A DNA stretch of 49,494 bases from Eisenbergiella tayi. Lineage in GTDB: Bacteria > Bacillota > Clostridia > Lachnospirales > Lachnospiraceae. Position numbers and translations under genes: made by a program. Below, in pieces: positions 25,986 through 34,666 of this stretch (within the stretch, counting starts at the first letter, position 1; the number at the start of each line of letters is the position of its first letter). The notes under the pieces were generated by a model that was not told the origin of the DNA, made no database searches, and worked only from the letters and a program-made list of their open reading frames with translations. Where the stretch lies: assembly GCF_001881565.1 (NCBI RefSeq), contig NZ_MPDJ01000010.1:208244-257737 (forward strand), written 5' to 3'.

Positions 25986-27602
25986 CTATATATCCCTTAC
26001 CGCTTTTCTTACACTCAATACATAGGTGGGAGACACGGAAAGCTCATCTACTCCCATATCAACAAAAGTCTTTGTCAGAGTGGTATCCCCGCCAAGCTCG
26101 CCGCAGATGCCTACCCAGATTCCCGCTTTATGACCATTTTCCACCGTCATCCGGATAAGCCGGAGAACTGCTTCATGATGAGAATCATAAAAATCATCAA
26201 GATTCTGATTCTGCCTGTCTATAGCCAGCGTGTACTGAGTCAGGTCATTTGTTCCAATACTGAAAAATTCAACTTCCTTCGCCAGCTCATCACTGATAAC
26301 TGCTGCCGCCGGTGTTTCAATCATGATTCCCAGTTCCACTCGGTTGAAGCTGATTCCTTCTTTGGTAAGCTCCTCTTTTACTTCCTCCACAATTTTCTTT
26401 ATTTTCCTGATTTCTCCTACGGAAATAATCATGGGGAACATAATAGCCGCCGTACCGAAGGCAGAAGCCCTGTAAATAGCTCTCAGCTGTGTTTTGAAAA
26501 CCTCAGGTCTTTCCAGGCAGATACGGATAGCGCGAAAGCCCATCGCCGGATTTTCTTCCTTGGGAAGTTTAAAATAATCCACCTGTTTGTCGGCCCCGAT
26601 ATCCAGGGTTCTGATAATTACCTTCTTGCCTTCCATCTTTGAAAGGACTTCCTTATATATATGAAACTGCTCTTCCTCTGAAGGATAATCTTCTCTTCCC
26701 AGATAAATAAATTCACTGCGGAAAAGTCCGATTCCGCCGGCATCGGATTCCAGTACCTTATCCACATCTGATACATTTCCGATATTGGCATACAAGTTAA
26801 TTCTGCGTCCGTCAGAGGTAATGTTGTCTTTACCTTTTAATTCCTGAAGAGCCGTACGCTCTTTTTCATATTCCATCTTTTTCTGTACCATCGTATCCAG
26901 CACCGAATCCTCCGGATTGATGATAAAGGTACCGCTGAATCCATCCACCACGGCCTTAGCACCGCTGTACTCTTCCAAAAGGGCTACATCCGTCTGTACA
27001 AGAGCCGGAATGTTCATGGACCTGGCCAGAATTGCCGTATGGGAATTCGTTGAACCATGCTTGGTTACAATCGCAAGTATTTTGCTTTTATCCATCTGCA
27101 CAGTCTCACTGGGGGAAAGGTCGTCTGCCAGCAGTATCACCGGTTCTTCCGATACAATTCCCTCTTCGCCTACTCCTGCGAGTATCCGTATCAGACGTTT
27201 GGAAATATCCAGGACATCTGCAGAACGGGCTTTCATATACTCATCATCCATACTTGCGAAAACACCTGCGAAATTATCTCCGGTAAGGCTCACGGCATAT
27301 TCCGCATTCATTTTTTCATCCCGGATCATCCCGCGGATAGAGTCCAGATAATCTTCGTCTTCCAACATCATCTTATGGACATCAAAGATCATCGCCTGCT
27401 CTTCTCCGGCTTCCACCAATGCTTTCTGATACAGCTCCTCCAGCTGGCTTCCGGCGGCTTCTTTTGCCTTTTCCAGTCTTTCCACTTCTGCCTCGGGATT
27501 TTCCACAGTTTCCTGCTTCAGAACATATTCCTGCTTTTTGTACAAATATATTCTTCCTATTGCAATCCCTTTTAATACGCTTTTACCGGAACATTTAATC
27601 AT
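25986..27602 (-). CDS. ptsI: PTS Enzyme I
   Basis: The PEP-dependent kinase that starts the PTS phosphate relay. 538 residues, slightly shorter than the usual ~570. Key blocks: active-site His in GSTNSHTAILARSMNIPALV; PEP-binding region with GIGLFRSEFIYLGREDYPSEEEQF; NPAMGFRAIR; FSIGTNDLTQYTLAIDR; WVGICGELGGD. The N-terminal KGIAIGRIY is typical. ATG follows GGAGG. Order here is crr-ptsI-ptsH, the reverse of the common ptsH-ptsI. Confidence 0.97.
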   Translation of the reverse strand: MIKCSGKSVLKGIAIGRIYLYKKQEYVLKQETVENPEAEVERLEKAKEAAGSQLEELYQKALVEAGEEQAMIFDVHKMMLEDEDYLDSIRGMIRDEKMNAEYAVSLTGDNFAGVFASMDDEYMKARSADVLDISKRLIRILAGVGEEGIVSEEPVILLADDLSPSETVQMDKSKILAIVTKHGSTNSHTAILARSMNIPALVQTDVALLEEYSGAKAVVDGFSGTFIINPEDSVLDTMVQKKMEYEKERTALQELKGKDNITSDGRRINLYANIGNVSDVDKVLESDAGGIGLFRSEFIYLGREDYPSEEEQFHIYKEVLSKMEGKKVIIRTLDIGADKQVDYFKLPKEENPAMGFRAIRICLERPEVFKTQLRAIYRASAFGTAAIMFPMIISVGEIRKIKKIVEEVKEELTKEGISFNRVELGIMIETPAAAVISDELAKEVEFFSIGTNDLTQYTLAIDRQNQNLDDFYDSHHEAVLRLIRMTVENGHKAGIWVGICGELGGDTTLTKTFVDMGVDELSVSPTYVLSVRKAVRDI

Positions 27603-27621
27603 GGTTATTCCTCCCAGCTAT

Positions 27622-28110
27622 TTACTTGGTAATTTCCAGACAATCGTCACCAGGTTTAACCGTCTTCCCGGTTTTTCCCTCGACAGAAGCATAATCTGAC
27701 GTATTGCATACAATCATGGGGGTAATGACATCATATCCGGCGGCCTTAATCTGTTCGATATCCGCTTCTATCAGCAAATCCCCCTTGCTTACTTTGGCTC
27801 CCGTCTCCGTATGGATTGTAAAATGCTGTCCGCTAAGCTTAACCGTATCCAACCCGATGTGAATCAGGATTTCCACCCCCTCCGCCGTAGTGAGTCCCAG
27901 TGCATGGCCTGTGGGAAATACAGTGGTTATCTCGCAGTCTGCAGGTGCATATACCTTTCCGTTAACAGGCACTACTGCGATTCCCTTACCGAGTATTTCC
28001 TCACTGAAGGTAGGGTCATTTACCTGCTTCAGGGAAACGCATTCTCCTTCCAGAGGCGATCCGAGAACAATTCCTTTTTTCTTAAAAACATCAAATAAGC
28101 CCATTTTCAT
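27622..28110 (-). CDS. crr: PTS EIIA, glucose/GlcNAc type
   Basis: A 162-residue EIIA-Glc-like protein. The active-site His is in VEILIHIGLDTVKLSGQHF; DPTFSEEILGKGIAVVP and CEITTVFPTGHALGL are conserved. It should accept phosphate from HPr and pass it to the EIIB domain of the EIICB encoded downstream. Start ATG 28110, with ATG 28104 as an alternative. It follows the antiterminator gene by 21 bp. Confidence 0.94.
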   Translation of the reverse strand: MKMGLFDVFKKKGIVLGSPLEGECVSLKQVNDPTFSEEILGKGIAVVPVNGKVYAPADCEITTVFPTGHALGLTTAEGVEILIHIGLDTVKLSGQHFTIHTETGAKVSKGDLLIEADIEQIKAAGYDVITPMIVCNTSDYASVEGKTGKTVKPGDDCLEITK

Positions 28111-28131
28111 CCATCCCTTCTTTTTGACTGA

Positions 28132-28989
28132 TCATTTTTTGTTATTCTGTGTCATATCTGTAAAGCTGCCGGCCTGTTTCAGCTGCAGGGCCAGATAAAT
28201 CTGCTCTTCCCCGGTCATTTCACAGCCGTACTGCTCTTTCACATGTTCTTTTACCTTTCCTGCCAGCGCGTATTCCCCGCTGCAGTGGTTCTTCACAAAT
28301 TCTTCAAATACGTAATCCTCTCTTCCTTCCACAGGAGGAAGCAAAAGCATCCGGTGAGCGAGGAATTTAAGGTTGGATGCCAGCCTATCCCTGTAAAGGG
28401 AATCCTCCGGCGGCAGATTGAGACTTTTCTCCAGTATCTGCATCATATCCTGTATCATATTAGTCATAGCCCATGTATCCCGGACCTTAATATCAAATTC
28501 GGCATCTACAAGATGAATGGCTATGGAAGCCGCTTCATCGTCCGGCAGGCGTATCCCTGTCCTTTCTTCTATAAGGCTGAGGGCATGCATTCCGATTCCG
28601 AACTCCTGAGGATAAAACCGTTTGATTTCACGGTAAAGGGCATTGGAAAAATCCATTCCGTCTTTAAAACGTTCTATTGCAAAACCAATATGGTCGGTGA
28701 GTGTCAAATATACATTCTGGCTGAGCTTTGTATTCAGATTTTTTCTTGCACATGAAATAATATCCGCCGATACCTGAATATATTCTAACGGCATGCTTGC
28801 GAGCAAATCTTTAAAGCGTTCCCGCACATCCTTACTTTCCAGCCGGAATATCTTTTCTATGCCATCCTCCGCTACATCCTGCCCGGCTTTCTTCTGAAAA
28901 CCCAGGCCGCGGCCCATAACAATTATTTCCTTACCCTCCTCATCCCAGGAGGATACCACATTATTATTAATTATTTTTCCGATTATCAT
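28132..28989 (-). CDS. licT: BglG/LicT-family transcription antiterminator
   Basis: A 285-residue antiterminator. The N-terminal RNA-binding domain (MIIGKIINNNVVSSWDEEGKEIIVMGRGLGF) is followed by two PTS regulation domains with conserved His residues (YLTLTDHIGFAIERF and the later SIAIHLVDAEF). Family members bind a ribonucleic antiterminator (RAT) in the leader RNA and are switched by PTS phosphorylation. A matching RAT and terminator lie directly upstream, so it should control its own operon. It might equally be named for glc or bgl targets; nag control is inferred from the downstream genes. Confidence 0.93.
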   Translation of the reverse strand: MIIGKIINNNVVSSWDEEGKEIIVMGRGLGFQKKAGQDVAEDGIEKIFRLESKDVRERFKDLLASMPLEYIQVSADIISCARKNLNTKLSQNVYLTLTDHIGFAIERFKDGMDFSNALYREIKRFYPQEFGIGMHALSLIEERTGIRLPDDEAASIAIHLVDAEFDIKVRDTWAMTNMIQDMMQILEKSLNLPPEDSLYRDRLASNLKFLAHRMLLLPPVEGREDYVFEEFVKNHCSGEYALAGKVKEHVKEQYGCEMTGEEQIYLALQLKQAGSFTDMTQNNKK

Positions 28990-29090
28990 ACCTGACCTCT
29001 GCTGTGGAGATTGGAAGTATAATTCTGGTTTCCGGTTTGTTTTACGCTGTTAGCATTCCCAAAATATATTTCAGAATGTAATTTATGAAT

Positions 29091-29174
29091 AAAAAAAACC
29101 AAATCTTATAAGTTAACCTCACCAGCCTGTACTCACACAACATACATACGGCGATTAACTTATAAAATCTGGTT
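29091..29174 (-). terminator. RAT-controlled terminator before licT
   Basis: Arms 29155-29174 and 29097-29116 (20 bp, two mismatches or wobble pairs) are followed on the minus strand by an eight-T run. The proximal arm overlaps the end of the RAT, the standard arrangement for LicT/SacT control. Confidence 0.92.
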
Positions 29175-29198
29175 TTGCCTGCCTGACAGTAACAACCC
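29171..29198 (-). promoter_or_regulatory. Ribonucleic antiterminator (RAT) site
   Basis: The minus strand reads GGGTTGTTACTG, then GGCAGGCAAAACC, a close match to the RAT consensus recognised by BglG/LicT proteins. It overlaps the following terminator, so binding should block terminator folding and allow transcription of licT-crr-ptsI-ptsH-nagE-nagB-nagA. Confidence 0.92.
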
Positions 29199-29232
29199 AC
29201 TCAGTATTTATCTCTTTCCCTCATCTGAATTG

Positions 29233-29261
29233 AGCATATCAAACTTGCCAATCGATGTCAA
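29233..29261 (-). promoter_or_regulatory. Promoter of the licT-PTS-nag operon
   Basis: A perfect TTGACA (29261-29256), 17-bp spacer and TATGCT (29238-29233), about 35 bp upstream of the RAT. Confidence 0.82.
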
Positions 29262-29465
29262 GAGCGAATAGGTAATTTCGTGTCTTTTTCACATATTTAA
29301 CGTTTAGTTTTTATGCATATCGTCTATATCCTATACTTTTTCAAATATTCATTTTTCCTGTTTATATATATAATATCTAATTTTATTCTTTTCCGCGCTA
29401 ACACTTTCATGTGACAGAGAATTTAATCTTAAGAAATTTTTCCGCCTATTCCTTATGAATCATGT

Positions 29466-29471
29466 TATAAT
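29466..29471 (+). promoter_or_regulatory. Probable -10 box of the first SGNH gene
   Basis: A perfect TATAAT lies 45 bp before the ATG at 29516, but no good -35 box is visible. The region 29262-29465 is A/T-rich and shows no other feature. Confidence 0.4.
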
Positions 29472-29515
29472 AACAGGCATAGACTTATATTAACCATAAT
29501 CAGGTAGGAGTTCTC

Positions 29516-30484
29516 ATGAAAAAAAGAAAATCATCCGGTAATTTTATCGGCATAGGCTTACTGTGCCTGCTGTTTTTATGTGTAGCTGTTTTCAGTATTT
29601 TCTTTGTCTGCTGCAGCAAGCCGTCCTCCGACTCATCTGAGGAAACTATTCCCCCCGAAACTTTTTCCGAAACGGACGGCATATCTGACAATACCGCAGC
29701 TCAGACGGAAAGCTCTGTACCTCCGTCCGAAGAAGCTTCCACAGAGCAGAAGGAAGCGCGGAATTTGACCGGATTGAAATTGTCCATTCTTGGGGACAGC
29801 ATTTCCACATTTGATGGTTATATCCCGACTGACTATAATATCTTTTATCCTAACTACGGAGATATTTCCACAGTAGAAAAAACCTGGTGGTTTCAGGTTC
29901 TCTCTTCTACAGGAATGGAGCTGAATGCCAATGCTTCTTCTTCCAACACCGATGTTTCGGGTGATTCTTCAGATACTACCGGCAGCGCCCCCGGATGCAG
30001 TTTCAAGCGGATTAATGATTTAACCCCCGGTGACGACGGCCCCGCTCCTGATATCCTTATTGTATTTATGGGCGTAAATGACTTCCTGCGGAGTGTGGAG
30101 CTGGGTAATTTTACCACTCCTGAGGCACAGCAGGAAGGGGTTATTACCAATTTCTGCGATGCTTATGAGCTGATGCTGCAGAAGCTGGCGGCAACTTATC
30201 CCAAGACACAGATTTATTTCTGTACCCTTTTGGAAACCAATGCAGGGGATGTTGACGACAATCCCGGAGCCTTCCCTTCCACCAATGAAAACGGGAACAC
30301 AATAGCTGATTTCAACGCGGAAATCGCCACAATCGCTTCCGCCTATAATTATCCGGTAATTGACGTCCATAATTGCGGTATTACCTATGATAATCTTTCG
30401 GATTATACCATTGACGGCACCCACCCCAATGCGGAGGGCGCACACCTTATCGCGGAATATATTACCAAATCACTTTTATATTAG
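29516..30484 (+). CDS. Exported SGNH/GDSL hydrolase (paralogue 1)
   Basis: A 322-residue protein with a basic N-terminus and a long hydrophobic segment (about 10-32) ending in two Cys residues, then a Ser/Glu/Pro-rich linker to about residue 80. It is probably membrane-anchored; the lipobox match is poor. Catalytic blocks: LSILGDSISTFDGYIP (nucleophile Ser), VFMGVNDFLR (oxyanion Asn), and DGTHPNAEGAHLIAEY (Asp and His). The natural substrate is unknown, possibly acyl or acetyl esters of glycans. It is followed by a closely similar gene. Confidence 0.88.
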   Translation: MKKRKSSGNFIGIGLLCLLFLCVAVFSIFFVCCSKPSSDSSEETIPPETFSETDGISDNTAAQTESSVPPSEEASTEQKEARNLTGLKLSILGDSISTFDGYIPTDYNIFYPNYGDISTVEKTWWFQVLSSTGMELNANASSSNTDVSGDSSDTTGSAPGCSFKRINDLTPGDDGPAPDILIVFMGVNDFLRSVELGNFTTPEAQQEGVITNFCDAYELMLQKLAATYPKTQIYFCTLLETNAGDVDDNPGAFPSTNENGNTIADFNAEIATIASAYNYPVIDVHNCGITYDNLSDYTIDGTHPNAEGAHLIAEYITKSLLY

Positions 30485-30508
30485 TTACAATAACAGACAT
30501 AACTTGAC

Positions 30509-30568
30509 AAACTCCTTTTCTCTGTGATACCTTTTTTATTGGATAACAATTGAGAAAAGGAGTTTTTT
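30509..30568 (+). terminator. Terminator-like hairpin that contains the next gene's ribosome site
   Basis: AAACTCCTTTTCTC (30509-30522) and GAGAAAAGGAGTTT (30552-30565) are perfect 14-bp arms, and the second runs into six Ts (30563-30568). The AAAAGGAG in the second arm is the only ribosome site for the ATG at 30574. A TTGACA at 30504 with a poor -10 (about 30527-30532) overlaps the first arm. It may end the first SGNH transcript and also block translation of read-through mRNA. Confidence 0.8.
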
Positions 30569-30573
30569 ATGCT

Positions 30574-31422
30574 ATGAAAAAAGGAGTAAAATTCACAGCC
30601 CTGGCCCTGGCAGCTTCCCTTATGTTTACTTACCCGCTGTGCAATGGCATAACTGCAGATGCCGCCGCTCCGCTGAAAACAGTGGAATCTTCCAATGTTC
30701 CTACGAAATACACTGGTATGAGCCTTTCCATTCTGGGGGACAGCCTCTCAACCTTTAATGACTATATTCCCAGAGATTATAATATTTTCTATCCTGGAAA
30801 CAGCGGTATTCCCATGGTAGAAGGGACCTGGTGGTATCAGGTGCTGAACGCCACAGGTATGCGCCTGTGCAGCAACGCTTCTTCCGCCAATACTAATGTA
30901 ACCGGGAATTCCCTTGCCACGGATGGCTCCGCACCTGGCTGCAGCTTCCGTCGTATTATGGATTTAAAGGGTGCTGACGGCACGTCTCCCAATGTCATCG
31001 TAATTTATATGGGTGTAAACGATTTTGCCCGGGATATACCGTTAGGCTCCTTTAAGGCACCTTCTCTTCAAACCGAAGGAACACCTGCCACCTTCAGCAG
31101 TGCTTACGAACTGATGCTTCTGAAAATAAAGACTCTGTATCCCGATGCCGCCGTATACTGCTGTACCCTTTTTGCCAGAGATCCGGGGCTCAGAGCGCCG
31201 GGAACCAATACTCCCGTGAACAGAAATGGGGATTCTATCATGGACTTCAATAAACAAATCCGTGCTATTGCCGCCGCATACGGCGCATCCGTCATCGATG
31301 TTTATAATTGCGGAATTACATATGATAATCTTTCTGTTTTTACCAGTGACGGCGTACACCCCAATCTTCCGGGCGCACAGCTGTTTGCCAACTGTGTAAC
31401 CGCAGCGTTAGTTAATTCCTGA
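30574..31422 (+). CDS. Secreted SGNH/GDSL hydrolase (paralogue 2)
   Basis: A 282-residue protein with a clear signal peptide (MKKGVKFTALALAASLMFTYPLC region, likely cut after ADA-A near residue 30). It lacks the long linker of its upstream neighbour but shares the same catalytic blocks: LSILGDSLSTFNDYIP, IYMGVNDFARD, and a C-terminal DGVHPNLPGAQLFANC. Similarity along the whole domain shows tandem duplication. The start is ATG 30574; a TTG 24 bp earlier is rejected because it lies inside the ribosome site hairpin. Probably an extracellular esterase; substrate unknown. Confidence 0.88.
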   Translation: MKKGVKFTALALAASLMFTYPLCNGITADAAAPLKTVESSNVPTKYTGMSLSILGDSLSTFNDYIPRDYNIFYPGNSGIPMVEGTWWYQVLNATGMRLCSNASSANTNVTGNSLATDGSAPGCSFRRIMDLKGADGTSPNVIVIYMGVNDFARDIPLGSFKAPSLQTEGTPATFSSAYELMLLKIKTLYPDAAVYCCTLFARDPGLRAPGTNTPVNRNGDSIMDFNKQIRAIAAAYGASVIDVYNCGITYDNLSVFTSDGVHPNLPGAQLFANCVTAALVNS

Positions 31423-31448
31423 CAGACGATTTCGATACAGAAGAAAAA

Positions 31449-31508
31449 AGGCTCCGGTATAAAAGCAATGTCTAAGCTTAACGACATTCTTTTGATACCG
31501 GAGTCTTT
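31449..31508. terminator. Bidirectional terminator between SGNH and ABC genes
   Basis: GGCTCCGGTAT (31449-31459) pairs with ATACCGGAGTC (31494-31504), and the stem continues inward with AATGTC/GACATT. Plus strand ends TTTTAT; minus strand ends in a T-run. It separates the convergent genes. Confidence 0.9.
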
Positions 31509-32899
31509 TATTCGTTTCTTATTGCCGCAAGAGGACTCAGTCTCATCGCTCTGAGCGAAGGGAAAAATCCCGCTATCATTCCCACAAGAACGGCAAAGAC
31601 CAAAGACAGGAGCGCCAGCCATGGAGGTATATAGGACAACGTCATCATATTCCCCATAGATGCCACGATCTGGTTTATCAGTATCGATATGGCAAAGCTG
31701 AATACCAGCCCCACGATACCACCGATAAAACCGATAAATCCTGCTTCCATCAAAAACATCATCTGAATATTTCTCAGGTCACAGCCCAGGACCTTCATAA
31801 TACCAATTTCTTTCGTACGTTCATAAATGGACATCATCATCGTATTTGTGATTCCGATAGCTGCTACCAGCAGTGAAACCGCTCCGATTCCTCCCAGTAC
31901 CAGCTGCACGTATCCGTACTGTGTCTGCATGGCCTGTACCCATTCCGCGTTGCTGGAGGCCTGGTATCCCATGGCATTGATGGCATTCTGCACCTCTGTA
32001 ACGTTTTCCATGTCATCCACATCTACATATATCTGACTGTAATATATTTCCTTGAAGGGCTTACCCGTTTTTGTAGTCGGCTGTCCGGGAATGGCTTTAT
32101 TTTTAAATATACGCTTTAATTCCGTCTTCAGCAAATCAATATCACAATAAACATCATAGCTGTATCTGCTCCAGTTTTCGGGACCGCCCTCTACCAGGCC
32201 GCAGGTACCAATGAGATACTTTTTGGGAGGAGGCGTCTTGGAAGCTCCCGAACTGCCGTCTCCATATTTATTACTGTAATAAGCGCTTGTGTCGAAAATA
32301 ACGAAAACAGGGTCCTTCAGAAGATTAACATCCGGCATTTCTCCCTTCTCATAATACGGATAGCTGCCGGTTCTCGCATTATAAAAACTCTGTAAAACCA
32401 TATTTCCATAAAAGAATTCCAGCTTTTCCGCATTTTTCTGAGGAAAGGTGCCTTCCCCCAAAGGGATTTTCATAGCCTCAAAAGCCTCCGGAGTCATTCC
32501 CTGGACTCTGAAATTGCCTTCATAAATCCCGCTTCTGGCAATGACATCCACACTGAGCACCGGCGACACAAGATTCACGTGCGGGATGGCCTTCAGGGTT
32601 TCCACCAGCTCATCATCCAGCCTTTTTTCCTCCTGCTCTTTATCGGAAGAAGAGCTTTGCACCATAACGCTGCCGGAATAAGAATAGCCATAACCTCCGG
32701 CTTCGTTAACCGTAATCGCGGTAAGGCTGCCGTAGGATTCCATTTCTTCCATGGATGACTTATTCAGCCCCAATCCCAGGGAAACCATTACTACAATAGA
32801 AGCCACGCCAATGGTCACTCCCAGCACGGTAAGCAGGGTACGCACTTTTCTCTTCCACAGGCTGCTGCTGCTTAACCGCAGCAAATCCAAAAATTTCAT
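31508..32899 (-). CDS. ABC transporter permease (MacB/FtsX type)
   Basis: A 463-residue permease. One N-terminal membrane helix (about 18-45, RTLLTVLGVTIGVASIVVMVSLG) precedes a large extracellular domain (about 50-330). Three C-terminal helices follow, with the NTMMMSIYERTKEIGIMKVLGC coupling motif and the final GFFPSLRAMRLSPLAAIRNE typical of the FtsX/MacB family. Type VII ABC systems act as mechanotransmitters or export lipopeptides rather than importing. It is third in an operon with an ATPase and an exported partner. Confidence 0.93.
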   Translation of the reverse strand: MKFLDLLRLSSSSLWKRKVRTLLTVLGVTIGVASIVVMVSLGLGLNKSSMEEMESYGSLTAITVNEAGGYGYSYSGSVMVQSSSSDKEQEEKRLDDELVETLKAIPHVNLVSPVLSVDVIARSGIYEGNFRVQGMTPEAFEAMKIPLGEGTFPQKNAEKLEFFYGNMVLQSFYNARTGSYPYYEKGEMPDVNLLKDPVFVIFDTSAYYSNKYGDGSSGASKTPPPKKYLIGTCGLVEGGPENWSRYSYDVYCDIDLLKTELKRIFKNKAIPGQPTTKTGKPFKEIYYSQIYVDVDDMENVTEVQNAINAMGYQASSNAEWVQAMQTQYGYVQLVLGGIGAVSLLVAAIGITNTMMMSIYERTKEIGIMKVLGCDLRNIQMMFLMEAGFIGFIGGIVGLVFSFAISILINQIVASMGNMMTLSYIPPWLALLSLVFAVLVGMIAGFFPSLRAMRLSPLAAIRNE

Positions 32900-32917
32900 A
32901 TCCGCTCCTGCCCCTGG

Positions 32918-34645
32918 TTATTCTTCATTGTCTGTGTCCAGCAGCTCTTCTTCCAGTTTCAGGGCCGCCGCCTTCTTTTTCTTTTTTCTGACTGTCACAA
33001 TGACAATTATGACTGCTGCCACAACCACCGCCGCTGCAATACCTATAATTAAACCGATATTAACGCCGCCCTGGTTATCCACGGGAATATCCTCCGGCAT
33101 TGAGGGATCCATATAAACCTCTTCATAGACATCCAACGCAAAATTCCTCTCAAAGCTCACCAATTCCCCAGATTCATTTTCAAAGGATATTTTAGCTTTG
33201 ATTGTTCCGTCACCCGTACTGGGGGCAACCGCAGTAATCATGGAATCCACGCTTCCTGTTTCTCCCGGTTTCAGAGTTCCGAGGAAGGTATCTCCTCCTT
33301 CAATGGAATCCCCCTCATATTTCACCTGAAGATTATAAAAAGTGGTTTTACCGGTATTATATATGCTGAACATGACATTAGACTGGCTGCCTATGGAAAT
33401 GCTGGCAGGCATTGCCTCAATATCACTGGTATCATACTTAGCCTCCTGCAGCACCGGAACGGATACCTTTGCCTCATCAGTCAGGTCGACATCTTTTCCT
33501 GAATCATATTTCATTTTTACGGTTATTACATAAGGCTTCTGTGTCAGATCCGTCTTGGCAGTCATTTCGATATTAATATCAAATTCACTGCCGGGTCCGA
33601 TGGAATCCGTGTAAACAGAACTGGAACCCGAAGTAGGCAGGAATACAGCATAGGTGGTATTGGCCTCCGTACCGCTTTCCACCGCCTGCATGTCAAACAG
33701 CACATTATTAACCGCTTTTTCTTTGGAGGTATTCTTCACATGGATAGTTACCATAAAGGTATCTCCGGCATAAATTTCCTTGGGATTTGTCTCAAAGCCG
33801 GTTACAATAATACGCGGTTTGGACTCCACGGCTCCGTCATCGCCGCCGATATGCCCTGCGCCGGGTTTTCCCTGTGTATATACATAAACCAATACAGTCT
33901 CCGGCTCTTCACACCTTACCCCTGCCTTTGTATACCAGATTTCAAAAGACAGCGGGTAATAGCCGGTCATTACATCTTCTCTCACCGTAAAATTATAAGT
34001 CAGTTCTCTTCTGGCAAACATACCGGCCTCATAATTACCTCCATAGGGATTTCCCGGTATTTCCGCAAAAGACTGAACATATCCCGTAGCATCCGGTTCA
34101 AAAGGCCATAGCTTGACATCATTGGAGACGACAGGCTTCACCACCAGATCCGTAAGATTCTCACTTCCCAGATTTATAATAGGCAGAACAATGGAAACCT
34201 GCTGCCCGTAGCTGACAGACGGTGTCTCCCAGTTATTTCCCACCTGAAGGAATTCCGTTGTAGGTTTCGTTACCGACGTGTCCGGAACTACCGCATCCAG
34301 CTTGGCCTTCATCTCGCCTACGTAAGACCATAATTCACCGACACTCATCTCTGTGTTGGCAATATAATATATGGCACTGTATAAAGTGTCATTCAGCTTC
34401 TTAAGCGTATATTCATCCGGATGTGTCCGCTTCAGTATACTGTCCACATGCGCCTTCAGCTGGGCGTCGGCATCTGCACGATCGTCATCAGTAATTACAT
34501 TCGGCGAGGATCGGTCAATCGTATTGCCGCTGGTCGAAGAGGCCATTACCCGTCCTGCATTTCCCTGAAAAGGTACCGCTGCAAGCAGCGCTATGCATAC
34601 TAATGTCAAGCTGATGGTGCTGATGATTTTTTTTCCTGCGTTCAT
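32918..34645 (-). CDS. Exported CARDB/COG1361-like protein, ABC partner
   Basis: A 575-residue protein with an N-terminal signal peptide (about 1-35), three or more beta-rich domains with repeated patterns such as PIINLGSENLTDLVV, HVKNTSKEKAVNNV and SIYNTGKTTFYNLQV, and a C-terminal helix (LIIGIAAAVVVAAVIIVIV) followed by Lys-rich cytoplasmic residues. The Asn-rich strand pattern is that of CARDB or NEW3-type adhesion-like domains. It sits between the ATPase and permease genes. Probably an extracellular, membrane-anchored partner of that transporter; function is not known. Confidence 0.82.
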   Translation of the reverse strand: MNAGKKIISTISLTLVCIALLAAVPFQGNAGRVMASSTSGNTIDRSSPNVITDDDRADADAQLKAHVDSILKRTHPDEYTLKKLNDTLYSAIYYIANTEMSVGELWSYVGEMKAKLDAVVPDTSVTKPTTEFLQVGNNWETPSVSYGQQVSIVLPIINLGSENLTDLVVKPVVSNDVKLWPFEPDATGYVQSFAEIPGNPYGGNYEAGMFARRELTYNFTVREDVMTGYYPLSFEIWYTKAGVRCEEPETVLVYVYTQGKPGAGHIGGDDGAVESKPRIIVTGFETNPKEIYAGDTFMVTIHVKNTSKEKAVNNVLFDMQAVESGTEANTTYAVFLPTSGSSSVYTDSIGPGSEFDINIEMTAKTDLTQKPYVITVKMKYDSGKDVDLTDEAKVSVPVLQEAKYDTSDIEAMPASISIGSQSNVMFSIYNTGKTTFYNLQVKYEGDSIEGGDTFLGTLKPGETGSVDSMITAVAPSTGDGTIKAKISFENESGELVSFERNFALDVYEEVYMDPSMPEDIPVDNQGGVNIGLIIGIAAAVVVAAVIIVIVTVRKKKKKAAALKLEEELLDTDNEE

Positions 34646-34666
34646 TTTCTTCCCCTCTGTACTTCT

